From Streptomyces endocoffeicus (GTDB lineage: Bacteria > Actinomycetota > Actinomycetes > Streptomycetales > Streptomycetaceae): DNA of 64,000 bases. Where the stretch lies: the NCBI RefSeq assembly GCF_016741935.1, contig NZ_JAERRG010000005.1, positions 62,001 through 126,000 on the forward strand, read 5' to 3'. Shown one piece after another: positions 40,526 through 48,820 of this stretch; the stretch's first letter is position 1; the number at the start of each line of letters is the position of its first letter. A model generated the notes under the pieces. It was given only the letters and a program-made list of their open reading frames with translations, was not told the origin of the DNA and searched no databases. The position numbers and the translations under genes are program-made.

Positions 40526-40914
40526 AAATCCTTCTGAACCTGATCTGGCTGATCTTCTCCGGCATCTGGATGGCGATCCTCTATCTCCTCGCCGGGGTCC
40601 TGCTCTTCCTCACGATCATCGGCATCCCCCTCGCGATCGCCTCCTGGCGCATCGCCGGCTTCGCCCTGTGGCCCTTCGGCCGCACCGTCGTCCCCCGCCG
40701 CGACGCCGGAGCCCCCTCCTGCGTCGGCAATGTCCTCTGGCTCATCCTCGCGGGCTGGTGGCTGGCGCTCGGCCACCTCGTGACCGGCGTCGCCCTCTGC
40801 CTCACGATCATCGGCATCCCGCTGGGCCTGGCCAACTTCAAGCTCATCCCGATCTCGCTGGCCCCCCTCGGCGTCGACATCGTCCCCACCGACCAGCCCT
40901 TCGCCCACCGCTGA
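40522..40914 (+). CDS. YccF-family membrane protein
   Basis: 130 residues from a GTG overlapping the htpX stop. Two copies of the YccF domain are visible: LLFLTIIGIPLAIASWRIAGFALWPFGRTVV and VALCLTIIGIPLGLANFKLIPISLAPLGVDIV, each following one or two helices. Function unknown. Coupling to htpX suggests joint expression. The short gap to the convergent YajQ gene (40915-41001) holds three 13-14-base units (GCCCCTGCCGTACC type, 40947-40987). Confidence 0.9.
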   Translation: MKILLNLIWLIFSGIWMAILYLLAGVLLFLTIIGIPLAIASWRIAGFALWPFGRTVVPRRDAGAPSCVGNVLWLILAGWWLALGHLVTGVALCLTIIGIPLGLANFKLIPISLAPLGVDIVPTDQPFAHR

Positions 40915-41001
40915 CCGGGGGCGCCGACAACACCAGGGGCGGCACGGCCCTGCCGCACCGCCCCTGCCGTACCGCCCCTGCCGTACCGGTCCGGGCGCCG
41001 C

Positions 41002-41490
41002 CTACCGGTAGTTGACGAACTGCACCGCGAAGTCCAGGTCCTTGCCCTTGATCAGGGCGATCACGGCCTGCAGATCGTCCCGGCTCTTGGACGTCACCCG
41101 CAGCTCCTCGCCCTGCACCTGCGCCTTGACACCCTTGGGCCCCTCATCGCGGATGATCTTGGCGACCTTCTTCGCGTTCTCCTGCGAGATCCCCTCCTGC
41201 AGCGAGGCGAAGATCTTGTACTCCTTGCCCGACGCCTGCGGCTCGCCCGCGTCCAGGGCCTTCAGCGAGATCCCCCGCTTGACCAGCTTGGACTGGAAGA
41301 CGTCGAGGATCGCCTTGACCCGCTCCTCGGAGTTGGCTCGCATCTCGATCCGCTCGCCCGACCACGCGATCGAGGCGCCGACGTTCTTGAAGTCGTAACG
41401 CTGGGAGATCTCGCGGCTCGCCTGGTTCAGAGCGTTGTCGACCTCCTGCCGCTCGACCTTCGAGACGATGTCGAAACTGGAGTCGGCCAT
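41002..41490 (-). CDS. YajQ-family nucleotide-binding protein
   Basis: 162 residues. ATG at 41490 with AGGAG ten bases upstream; a longer frame starts at 41604 without support. Hallmarks: MADSSFDIVSKVERQEVDNALNQA at the start, RYDFKNV, then FQSKLVKRGISLKALDAGEPQASGK and the C-terminal KDLDFAVQFVNYR. Members bind nucleotides; some bind cyclic di-GMP. Cytoplasmic. Convergent with the YccF gene. Confidence 0.95.
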   Translation of the reverse strand: MADSSFDIVSKVERQEVDNALNQASREISQRYDFKNVGASIAWSGERIEMRANSEERVKAILDVFQSKLVKRGISLKALDAGEPQASGKEYKIFASLQEGISQENAKKVAKIIRDEGPKGVKAQVQGEELRVTSKSRDDLQAVIALIKGKDLDFAVQFVNYR

Positions 41491-41679
41491 CTTGAGTTGG
41501 CTCCTCGTACGTAGATCCGTCAGTGGCACGGCCCAGCGGACCGCTCCGGCCAGCCTAGCGATCTCGGCCATGATCGAGCGGCGATCAACCGGGTGGCGAA
41601 GCACCCCCGCACATCAGGTATTGTTTACGTCGTTGCCAGGGAGCAGCACCGCGAGAGCGGGGCACCTGGCCACATCCCA

Positions 41680-41761
41680 GGCGGTGTGCCCGAGTGGCCA
41701 ATGGGAGCGGACTGTAAATCCGTCGGCTTAGCCTACCCAGGTTCGAATCCTGGCGCCGCCA
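41680..41761 (+). tRNA. tRNA-Tyr (GTA)
   Basis: 82 bases, class II. The acceptor arm GGCGGTG pairs with CGCCGCC and the discriminator is A. The anticodon stem GCGGA/TCCGT encloses loop CTGTAAA with GTA at 41714-41716. A long variable arm (GTCGGCTTAGCC region) and the T-arm GGTTCGAATCC are present. CCA is not encoded. Conserved discriminator and variable arm identify tyrosine rather than serine or leucine. Confidence 0.97.
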
Positions 41762-41770
41762 CACGTGGGA

Positions 41771-41809
41771 AACGGCCCCTGAGCTGCGGAAACGCGGCCA
41801 GGGGCCGTT
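41771..41809 (+). terminator. Hairpin after tRNA-Tyr
   Basis: Perfect 11-base arms, AACGGCCCCTG (41771-41781) and its complement (41799-41809), with a 17-base loop and TCTCGT downstream. It begins ten bases after the tRNA. It is nearly the same stem as the mscL hairpin at 44391. Confidence 0.8.
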
Positions 41810-41938
41810 CTCGTCGGCGGATAGGGATCACGCCCGCCATAGGCGATCCATCTCCCGCGGCGGTCGTCGCCCGCATACGGCCGGTGGCGCGGTCGGGGGC
41901 CATCGCCCTGCGAGCGGGTCCGGGTACCGGCGCCGCGC

Positions 41939-43450
41939 TTACGACTGGTTGCCGGTCCAGGTGAAGGTGGCGGAGGCTCCGGCGGGGAGCTGGTAGGTGA
42001 AGGACTGGTTGCCCCAGTTGGCCTTCAGCGTCTGCTGGCCGCCGGTGTCGTTGTAGGCGATCAGCGTCTTGGAGCCGTCGGGGTTCTTCCAGGCCACGTT
42101 CGGGACCGTCGAGCTGGCGGTGGAGTCGATGCGGCGGGCGCCCGGCTTCACGAACTTCGTGAGGTGGCCCATCGTGTAGTACTCGACGGTGTAGTCGACC
42201 TTGCCGCTCTGGCTGTCGCCGTTGTGCACGGTGACCAGGCCGGTGCAGGTGGAGCAGCCGCCGTTGTGGGGGCCCTTGTTCTGGTCGACCGCGAGGCTCC
42301 ACTTGATCCAGCTCTTGCCCCAGTTGCGGGTGTAGTCGATCAGGTTGTGCATGTCCTCTTTCTGCTGGTTGGCGATCCAGGTGCCACCGGAGTGCTCGGT
42401 GTCGAAGGCGTCCACGCCGGGGTACTGGCTGTGGACGGTCGTCTGCTGGCGGACGTCGCCGCCGTAGCCGTGCCAGGCGATGCCGCCGAAGTTGGGGTGG
42501 TCGCGGATGGCGGCGTCGTCCACGACGGGCGCGCCGTAGCCCGACCACTGGTCCCAGTTCCAGTCGAGGGCGAGCACCTTGGTGTTCAGGCCCGCGTTCG
42601 CCAGCTTGGGCAGCAGCTCGCTCCTGGTGAAGTAGTTGAGTCCGGAGCCGTTCCACTGCATCGACGGGTAGCCGCCGCAGCAGGTGGGCTCGTTCTGCAC
42701 GGTCACGTAGTCGATCGGCACCCCGCGGTTCTTGTACTCGTGGAGGTACTTCACGAAGTAGTCCGCGTAGGTGCCGTAGTACTGCGCCTCCAGCCAACCC
42801 TGGTTGAGCTGGTCGTTGTCCTTCATCCAGGCGGGGGCGGTCCACGGCGAGGCCATGACCTTCAGGGCCGGGTTGAGCTGCCTGGCCCGCTGGGTCAGCG
42901 GCAGGACGTCGGCCAGGTCGTGGTCGATCGAGAATCTGGTGAGGCCGGGGTCGGTCTGTCCGGCCGGTACGTCGTCGAAGGTGTAGCCGAAGCGGGCGAG
43001 GTCGGAGGCGCCCATCGGGTTGCGCAGGAAGCTCACGCCGATGCCGTCGGTGGGGGAGAAGAGCTTGCGCATCACCTCGTCGCGGGTGCCCTGGCTCAGC
43101 GCGCCGCTGCTGTTGAACAGCCATGCCGCGGTGTCCGTGAACGATGCGCCTGCGCCCGAGAACTCCTGGTATGTCCGGGACTCGTCGACCGTGACATTGC
43201 CCCCGCCGCCAGTCGCGAACGTGACGGGCGTCTGCCGCTCCAGGCCCTTGACGACGGTGCGGCCGTCGGAGCCCGAGGTGGTGGTCAGGTAGACGTTGAC
43301 GGTCTCGCCCGCCGAGGCCGGGCCGGTGTGGGTCGCCTGGGCGTCCGCTGGAGCGGTCAGCCAGGGGCCGACGGCCACGGCGACCGCGGCGAGGGCGCCC
43401 ACCAGGGTGGAGCGGGGCGTGGGTCTTGTCATGGGCCTGACAGATTTCAT
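41939..43450 (-). CDS. Secreted GH30 glycosidase (glucosylceramidase-like)
   Basis: 503 residues. Signal peptide to about residue 37 (STLVGALAAVAVAVGPWLTAPADA); an ATG at residue 7 is a possible start as well. The (beta/alpha)8 domain begins YQEFSGAGASFTDTAAWLF. The acid/base Glu is in DYVTVQNEPTCC and the nucleophile Glu in DAFDTEHSGGTW, both as expected for GH30. The C-terminal beta-domain (about 410-503) ends TYQLPAGASATFTWTG. There is no carbohydrate-binding module. It cleaves beta-linked glucosides, xylans or related glycans outside the cell; specificity is not readable. Stands alone. Confidence 0.93.
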   Translation of the reverse strand: MKSVRPMTRPTPRSTLVGALAAVAVAVGPWLTAPADAQATHTGPASAGETVNVYLTTTSGSDGRTVVKGLERQTPVTFATGGGGNVTVDESRTYQEFSGAGASFTDTAAWLFNSSGALSQGTRDEVMRKLFSPTDGIGVSFLRNPMGASDLARFGYTFDDVPAGQTDPGLTRFSIDHDLADVLPLTQRARQLNPALKVMASPWTAPAWMKDNDQLNQGWLEAQYYGTYADYFVKYLHEYKNRGVPIDYVTVQNEPTCCGGYPSMQWNGSGLNYFTRSELLPKLANAGLNTKVLALDWNWDQWSGYGAPVVDDAAIRDHPNFGGIAWHGYGGDVRQQTTVHSQYPGVDAFDTEHSGGTWIANQQKEDMHNLIDYTRNWGKSWIKWSLAVDQNKGPHNGGCSTCTGLVTVHNGDSQSGKVDYTVEYYTMGHLTKFVKPGARRIDSTASSTVPNVAWKNPDGSKTLIAYNDTGGQQTLKANWGNQSFTYQLPAGASATFTWTGNQS

Positions 43451-43869
43451 AAGAGTCGATGCCTTCCTGTGCGGACAGGAACGGCCGGTGCGGTCACGGC
43501 CGTGAGGAGGGAAGGGCGAGCCCGGTGACCGGCGTGTTCACGGCCATCTCGCGCCGGAGCACCGGTGTGGTCACGATGTTCGGTGACTAAATGATTCAAG
43601 GCCCGACGAAGGGCGTCAATCCTCGCGGCGGGGCTTATTTCATTGCATGGCTTAAGTGATTCGGGAAGCCGTCCGCCGAGGGTGGTCCCGCGCCCGAGAG
43701 TGCTGCCCCGGAGTGCGCGTCACGGCCCGTGGACCGTCGGCCTTCCGCTCGCGTGCGCGCGCGGGGGTCTGCCGCCGTACGGGCGGCCGTCCGTCGTGGC
43801 GTACCCCGGGCTCCGTAAGGGCGCTCCTAGGGTGGTGATTCCCCCGTATCAGGACAGAGAGGGCGGATC
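43451..43869. other. 419-base intergenic region, GH30 gene to mscL
   Basis: Divergent promoters are expected here. I see a small inverted repeat GTCAC (43570-43574)/GTGAC (43583-43587), two similar AT-containing motifs (ATGATTCAAGG near 43591 and CTTAAGTGATT near 43652), and a possible -10 TAGGGT at 43828-43833 for mscL without a clear -35. No gene. Confidence 0.45.
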
Positions 43870-44319
43870 GTGCTCAGGGGCTTCAAGAACTTCCTCATGC
43901 GCGGTGATGTCATCGTTGTCGCCGTCGGCCTGGTCACAGCGCTGGCGTTCTCGACGCTGATCAAGGCGTTCACCGACTCCGTGATCAACCCGGTCATCGC
44001 CCGGCTCCAGGGCGGCAAATCGGTCGGGCTGGGCTGGCAGCTCGGCGCCCAGGGGAACACCTCGACCTACGTCAACATCGGGTCGTTCATCTCCGCCCTG
44101 ATCTACTTCATCATCTTCATGGCGGTCATCTACTTCCTGATCGTCGTGCCGTACAAGTACACCCAGCGCCGCCGCGGCGCGGAGGTCTTCGGGGAGCCGG
44201 GCCCGCTCAAGACCTGCCCTGAGTGCCTCGCCGAGGACATCCCCGAGGCGGCGCGCAAGTGCCGCTACTGCGGCTCGGCCCAGCCGCGCCCGAGTGGTGG
44301 CGCCGCACCGTCCGCCTGA
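43870..44319 (+). CDS. mscL: Large-conductance mechanosensitive channel with C-terminal zinc ribbon
   Basis: 149 residues from a GTG at 43870. MLRGFKNFLMRGDVIVVAVGLVTALAFSTLIKAFTDSVINPVI gives the amphipathic N-helix and TM1 pore helix. SALIYFIIFMAVIYFLIVVPYKY is TM2. Homopentameric channel that opens under membrane tension to release solutes on osmotic downshock. Instead of only the usual helical bundle, the C-terminus (about 115-140) has CPECLAEDIPEAARKCRYCG, a CxxC...CxxC zinc-ribbon-like module. Confidence 0.95.
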   Translation: MLRGFKNFLMRGDVIVVAVGLVTALAFSTLIKAFTDSVINPVIARLQGGKSVGLGWQLGAQGNTSTYVNIGSFISALIYFIIFMAVIYFLIVVPYKYTQRRRGAEVFGEPGPLKTCPECLAEDIPEAARKCRYCGSAQPRPSGGAAPSA

Positions 44320-44390
44320 CCCCGCACCCGTCCGGGGCCGCGGTATTCCTCTGGCCGCCGTGCCCTGGTGTCGCCGGGCGGCGTGCGCGC

Positions 44391-44428
44391 GACGGCCCCT
44401 GGGCGCGGTGGCGAGGCCAGGGGCCGTC
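44391..44428 (+). terminator. Hairpin after mscL
   Basis: Perfect 11-base arms GACGGCCCCTG (44391-44401) and complement (44418-44428), 16-base loop. It lies between convergent mscL and the small secreted-protein gene, so it may serve both strands. Confidence 0.75.
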
Positions 44429-44469
44429 GGCGTTCGGGCAACCGGCGCCGGCCGGCCCCTCGAAGGGCG

Positions 44470-44820
44470 CTAGACCCTGCGGTAACTCTGGGGTGAGAAC
44501 CCGATCTTCGTATCCATGTTGGGATAGTTGCCCCGCCCCAGATCGCGGTGCTGCCCGCGGCAGCCCGGCAGAGCCCAGAACCTCACCTTGTGGGACATCC
44601 GGATTTTGGCCGATGCCACCAGGTCGTTGGGCCGGTAGCAAATGCCTCGGTTCACTCCCGAGGACACGATGTTCCCGTGATAGTTGTCGCCGTACCAGTA
44701 GCACATGTTCGATGTGCAGCCGGCATTCGCCTGACTGGCGTCCGCGTGAGCGGTCACCGCCGGGCCGACTGCGACCACCGACGTGGCCAGGCACGCGATG
44801 ACCGCTGACCTGAACTTCAT
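44470..44820 (-). CDS. Small secreted Cys-containing protein (peptidase inhibitor I36/crystallin-like)
   Basis: 116 residues. ATG at 44820 with AAGGGGG four to five bases upstream. Sec signal to about residue 28 (ACLATSVVAVGPAVTAHADA). The mature part has four cysteines (GCTSNMCYWYG, GICYRPND and LPGCRGQ), so two disulfides are likely. The aromatic/Gly pattern CYWYGDNYHGNIV resembles the beta/gamma-crystallin fold of peptidase-inhibitor family I36 proteins, common in Streptomyces. Target unknown. Confidence 0.82.
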   Translation of the reverse strand: MKFRSAVIACLATSVVAVGPAVTAHADASQANAGCTSNMCYWYGDNYHGNIVSSGVNRGICYRPNDLVASAKIRMSHKVRFWALPGCRGQHRDLGRGNYPNMDTKIGFSPQSYRRV

Positions 44821-44921
44821 GTTCCCCCTTGGACGTACTTGTGTGCGCATGGTCGGTAGCGGATCTTGCCAGGCGGCACAGCTCCCCGACACTGACTTTT
44901 ACGCCACGACGTCCGGCTCGC

Positions 44922-46151
44922 CTACGTCCGTCGCCGCCCCCGGTCGAGGTCCAGCTCCAGCATGCGGATCGCGTTGCCGCGGAGGATCTTGTACGTGGTC
45001 TCGGGGGAGAGGTCGGCCACATGCTCGGCGGCGATGCGGCGGGTGTGCGGCCAGGTGGAGTCGACGTGGGGGTAGTCGGTCTCGAAGGTGGCGTTGTCCA
45101 CGCCGACCGTGTCCAGCGAGGCGACCCCGTGCTTGTCGCGGAAGAAGCAGCAGAAGATCTGCCGGTAGTAGTACGTGGACGGCGGCTCGGGGATGAGGTC
45201 GCGGACGCCGCCCCAGGCGCGGTGCTCCTCCCAGACGTCGTCGGCGCGCTCCAGGGCGTAGGGGATCCAGCCCATCTGGCCCTCGGCGTAGGCCAGCTTC
45301 AGGCGCGGGAAGGAGACCAGGACGCCGCTGAAGAGGAAGTCCATCATGGACGCCATGGCGTTGTTGAAGCTCAGCGCGGCCTGGACGGCCGGCGGGGCGT
45401 CGGGGGAGGCGGCGGGCATCTGGGAGGAGGAGCCGATGTGCATGCACACGACCGTCCCCGTGGCCTCGCACTCGGCGAAGAACGGGTCCCAGTAGCCGCT
45501 GTGGATGCTGGGGAGCCCGAGGTAGGTGGGGATCTCGCTGAAGGTCACCGCGCGGACGCCGCGGGCCGCGTTGCGGCGGATCTCCTGCACGGCGAGGTCG
45601 ACGTCCCACAGGGGGATCAGACAGAGCGGGATGAGGCGGCCGCCGCTGTCGCCGCACCACTCCTCGACCATCCAGTCGTTGTACGCGCGGACGCACGCCA
45701 GCCCGACCTCCTTGTCCTTCGCCTCGGCGAAGGTCTGGCCGCAGAAGCGGGGGAAGGTCGGGAAGCACAGTGACGCCTCGACATGGTTCAGGTCCATGTC
45801 GGCGAGCCGGTCCTTGGGGTCCCAGCAGCCGCGGCGCATCTGCTCGCGGGTGATGCCGTCGAGGGTCATCTCGTCGCGGGAGAAGCCGACGGCGGCGATG
45901 ATCCGCTTGTAGGGGAAGAGGTCGCCCTCGTAAGTCCACCAGTCGGTCAGCTGGCCTTCCGGGTCGGTGGTGAACTTGTACTTGCCGCCGATGTAGGCCA
46001 GTTCGCCGATGCCGGCCGTAAGGGGCTTGGGGCCGCGGTCCCGGTACTTGGCCGGGAGCCAGGTCTCGAAGAGGTGTGCGGGCTCGATCACGTGGTCATC
46101 GACGCTGATGACCAGGGGCAGCTCGGTGGTGCCGTTCGTCTCGCCGGTCAT
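44922..46151 (-). CDS. Amidohydrolase_2 family metal-dependent hydrolase
   Basis: 409 residues. N-terminal VISVDDHVIEPAHLFETWLP is the D-H metal motif of the ACMSD/amidohydrolase-2 group. A central SEIPTYLGLPSIHSGYWDPFFAECEATGTVVCMHIGSSS holds the next metal His, and the C-terminal FETDYPHVDSTWPHTR supplies Asp and His. Such enzymes decarboxylate or hydrolyse aromatic or carboxylate substrates. The start ATG at 46151 lies 51 bases downstream of a perfect palindrome that looks like a TetR operator; no regulator gene is adjacent. Confidence 0.9.
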   Translation of the reverse strand: MTGETNGTTELPLVISVDDHVIEPAHLFETWLPAKYRDRGPKPLTAGIGELAYIGGKYKFTTDPEGQLTDWWTYEGDLFPYKRIIAAVGFSRDEMTLDGITREQMRRGCWDPKDRLADMDLNHVEASLCFPTFPRFCGQTFAEAKDKEVGLACVRAYNDWMVEEWCGDSGGRLIPLCLIPLWDVDLAVQEIRRNAARGVRAVTFSEIPTYLGLPSIHSGYWDPFFAECEATGTVVCMHIGSSSQMPAASPDAPPAVQAALSFNNAMASMMDFLFSGVLVSFPRLKLAYAEGQMGWIPYALERADDVWEEHRAWGGVRDLIPEPPSTYYYRQIFCCFFRDKHGVASLDTVGVDNATFETDYPHVDSTWPHTRRIAAEHVADLSPETTYKILRGNAIRMLELDLDRGRRRT

Positions 46152-46201
46152 CTCGCCATCTCTCCCCGGTCTCCTCGTGGTGGTTCCTGTCCGTTCCTTC
46201 G

Positions 46202-46220
46202 ATCTGACGGTTCGTCAGAT
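46202..46220. promoter_or_regulatory. Perfect 8-bp-arm palindrome, probable TetR-family operator
   Basis: ATCTGACG (46202-46209), spacer GTT, CGTCAGAT (46213-46220). It lies 51-69 bases upstream of the minus-strand amidohydrolase and 105 bases before the plus-strand DUF1206 gene. Symmetry and arm length are typical of TetR-family sites in actinobacteria. Confidence 0.65.
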
Positions 46221-46324
46221 TCGGTGGCGGCAGCGTAGGGCGGATCGCTTCAACCAACAAGAGAAAGTCCCGTTTCCGCGTGTACGTCCAGGGCAAACGA
46301 TGAGCGACAACTGGGGAGGAAACG

Positions 46325-47170
46325 GTGAACGCATCGTCGATCGCACGCGGATCGGGTTCGGCAACGCGCACCCGCACCCCGCGCCGGGCGGGCACCCGGG
46401 CGATCGAGGCGGCGGCCCGCTGGGGGCTGGCCACCCGGGGCGTGCTCTATCTGCTCATCGGCGTCCTGGCGCTGCGCATCGCCTCGGGCCACCACGGCGA
46501 ACAGGCCGACCGGGGCGGGGCGCTCCAGATCCTCGCCAAGCAGCCGTTCGGCGCGGCGCTGGTCTGGGCGGTCGGCATCGGGCTGGCCTGCATGGCGCTG
46601 TGGCGGCTGTCCGAGGCGGCCTTCGGGGCCGCGGGGCCGGACGGGGGCGCGGCACGGAAGCGGCTGGCGGGGGCGGCCCGCGCGGTCTTCTACGGCGTCG
46701 TCGCGTACTCGGTGCTCTCCTTCGCCACCGGCGAACAGGGCAGCGGCTCCAGCGACCGGCAGTCGAAGGACGTGACGGCACGCGCGCTCGACCTGCCGTA
46801 CGGCCGGTGGCTGGTCGCCGCCGCCGGGACCGCGGTGGCCGTGGCGGGGGTGTGGATCGCGGTACGGGCCATCCGGTGCGGCTTCCGCAAGCACCTCAAG
46901 GCGAACGCGATGTCCCGGCGGACGCGGCGGGCCGTGGACGCGCTCGGGATCTGCGGCGGGGTGGCCCGCGGGGCGGTGTTCGCGGTGGCGGGCGGCTTCG
47001 CGCTCACGGCGGCGGTGCGCTACGACCCGGACAGGGTGAAGGGCATCGACGACACCCTGCGGACCTTCGCCGGAACGGCGGCGGGGCCCTGGCTGCTGAT
47101 CGCGGTGGCGCTGGGGCTGGCGCTCTTCGGGGTGTTCTCGTTCGCGATGGCCCGGTGGCGCAGGGTCTGA
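46325..47170 (+). CDS. DUF1206 membrane protein
   Basis: 281 residues from a GTG with GGGGAGG about seven bases upstream. Three repeats of a two-helix unit are visible, each with the pattern ARWGLATRGVLYLLIGVLALR, ARAVFYGVVAYSVLSFA and ARGAVFAVAGGFALTAAV, typical for DUF1206. An Arg-rich N-terminal leader (about 1-27) precedes the first. Function unknown. Divergent from the amidohydrolase across the palindrome. Confidence 0.88.
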   Translation: MNASSIARGSGSATRTRTPRRAGTRAIEAAARWGLATRGVLYLLIGVLALRIASGHHGEQADRGGALQILAKQPFGAALVWAVGIGLACMALWRLSEAAFGAAGPDGGAARKRLAGAARAVFYGVVAYSVLSFATGEQGSGSSDRQSKDVTARALDLPYGRWLVAAAGTAVAVAGVWIAVRAIRCGFRKHLKANAMSRRTRRAVDALGICGGVARGAVFAVAGGFALTAAVRYDPDRVKGIDDTLRTFAGTAAGPWLLIAVALGLALFGVFSFAMARWRRV

Positions 47171-47487
47171 ACGACGTCGTGGGCCGGATGGCCCCGGGCC
47201 GGGCCGCTGCCGCCTGACACCGGGTCGGGCCGGGCCGCTGCCGCCTGACACTGGGTCGGGCCAGCCCCCGCCCCTTGCGCGGATGCGCCCGGCGCCTCGC
47301 ACGGATGCGGCCCGCGTCTCGCGGTTGTGCCTCGCGCCTCGCGCGGATGTGCCCCGCGTCTCGCGGTTGTGCCTCGCGCGGTTGTGCCTCGTGCCTCGCG
47401 CGAATGCGCCTCGCGCCCCGCGCCTCGCACGGATGTGCACCGTAAGGCGCCCTTCCCGAGGGTCCCCGGCGCCGGGACGATCGGACG
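47171..47487. other. 317-base intergenic stretch with degenerate tandem repeats
   Basis: No gene. Two copies of CGGGTCGGGCCGGGCCGC-like sequence (about 47220-47260) are followed at about 47272-47440 by six to eight degenerate units built from CGCCTCGCGCGGATGTGCC and GTCTCGCGGTTGTGCCT. Open frames here are repeat artefacts. Confidence 0.7.
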
Positions 47488-47955
47488 ATGCCGACCATGA
47501 AGCCACGCGTCCGTCTCGCCGCCGTCGGGGCGGCCTTCGCCCTCGCCGCCGCCACCCCCGTCGCCGCGTACGCCGCGCTGGACGATCCGCCCGCCGCGGC
47601 GGCCTCCGGCGCCGTGGGCCGGGGCAAGCCGTACGTCGAGACCCGGCTCTTCTTCGGCACCGAGCGCCCCGACGGCGGGCCGCCCGTCACCGAGAAGCAG
47701 TTCCTGGCCTTCGTGGACCGGCGGATCACCCCGCGCTTCCCCGCCGGTCTGACGATCCACGACGGCCGGGGGCAGTGGCGGGACCAGAACGGGACGATCG
47801 AGCGGGAGCGCTCGTACGAGGTGGTCCTGCTCTACCCGGTGTCCGAGGCGGGGGCACAGGACCCGCGGATCGAACGGATCCGGACGGCGTACGAGCGCCA
47901 GTACGCCCAAGAGTCCGTGGCCCGGGCCGACGCCCCGGCCCGGGTGGACTTCTGA
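47488..47955 (+). CDS. DUF3574 secreted protein
   Basis: 155 residues (start ATG 47488, or 47497 as MKPRVRL). Signal peptide or anchor to about residue 30 (AAVGAAFALAAATPVAAYA). The domain YVETRLFFGTERPDGGPPVTEKQFLAFVD, then FPAGLTIHDGRGQWRD and EVVLLYP, is characteristic of DUF3574. Extracellular; function unknown. Confidence 0.85.
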   Translation: MPTMKPRVRLAAVGAAFALAAATPVAAYAALDDPPAAAASGAVGRGKPYVETRLFFGTERPDGGPPVTEKQFLAFVDRRITPRFPAGLTIHDGRGQWRDQNGTIERERSYEVVLLYPVSEAGAQDPRIERIRTAYERQYAQESVARADAPARVDF

Positions 47956-47984
47956 GCGGTCGGCCCGGCCCGGCCTCTCGGCCA

Positions 47985-48820
47985 GGGCAGGTCCAGCGCC
48001 GCCGCGGCCGCCGAGGCGGTCGTGCCGGCCCGGCCCCTCACCCCACTCGGCGACCGGCCCCTCACCCCCGCTCGGCGACCGCCCCCACCGCGTCCGCCAC
48101 CGCCGTGTCGCCGTTGATCAGCTCCAGCGTGCGGCCCGCCGTACGGGGCTCGTCCAGGAGCGCGACCAGGACCGCGGCCACATCGTCACGGGTGATCTCG
48201 GCGCGGCCGGTGCGTTCGGCCAGCTTCACCCGCCCCGTGCCCGGGTCGTTCGTCAGCCGGCCCGGGCGCAGCACGGTCCAGTCGAGGCCGTCCCGGGCGC
48301 GGATGTCGTCGTCCGCCGCGGCCTTGGCGCGCAGATAGGCGGCGAAGACCGGGTCGGTGTCCGGCGGCGGCTCGTGGGAGGCGCCCGTCGAGGAGACGAT
48401 CAGGAACCGCCGGGCCCCGGCCCGTTCGGCCGCGTCCGCGAAGAGCACCGCCGACCGGTGGTCGACGGTGTCCTTACGGGCGACACCGCTGCCGGGGCCC
48501 GCTCCGGCCGCGAAGACGGCCGCGTCCGCGTCCTCCAGATGCTTGACCACGTCCTCCAGCGAGGCCGACTCCAGGTCGCAGACGACCGGTTCGGTGCCCG
48601 ACGCCAGCAGGTCGCCCGCCTGTTCCGGCTTGCGGACGATGCCCGCCACTTCGTCTCCGCGCGCGGTGAGCAGCCGCTCCAGCCGCAGCGCGATCTGTCC
48701 ATGTCCACCAGCGATGACAATGCGCATGATCCCGACCGTACGCCGTGCGGCCTACTGTTGCTCGCCGCCGCTCTGCGGCCGCGCCTGCCGGGGCAGGTCC
48801 AGCGCCGCCGCGGCCGCCGA
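47985..48820. repeat. 31-base direct repeat flanking the NAD(P)-binding gene
   Basis: GGGCAGGTCCAGCGCCGCCG and the following 11 bases occur at 47985-48015 (intergenic) and again without mismatch at 48790-48820 (coding the Ala-rich end of the downstream amidohydrolase). The NAD(P)-binding gene sits between the copies. Confidence 0.85.
48062..48727 (-). CDS. NAD(P)-binding atypical SDR protein
   Basis: 221 residues. Rossmann motif VIAGGHGQIALRLERLLTARG, then VVCDLES and FAAGAGPGSG. FLIVSSTGAS gives the Ser, and YLRAKAAADDDIRARDGLDWTVLRPGRL the Tyr-xxx-Lys-like region. RaeIT-type C-terminus with AEITRDDVAAVLVALLDE. This matches small atypical SDRs (NAD(P)H-binding, PF13460), which act as reductases or sensors. 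Substrate unknown. A weak ribosome site precedes the ATG at 48727. Confidence 0.88.
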   Translation of the reverse strand: MRIVIAGGHGQIALRLERLLTARGDEVAGIVRKPEQAGDLLASGTEPVVCDLESASLEDVVKHLEDADAAVFAAGAGPGSGVARKDTVDHRSAVLFADAAERAGARRFLIVSSTGASHEPPPDTDPVFAAYLRAKAAADDDIRARDGLDWTVLRPGRLTNDPGTGRVKLAERTGRAEITRDDVAAVLVALLDEPRTAGRTLELINGDTAVADAVGAVAERG

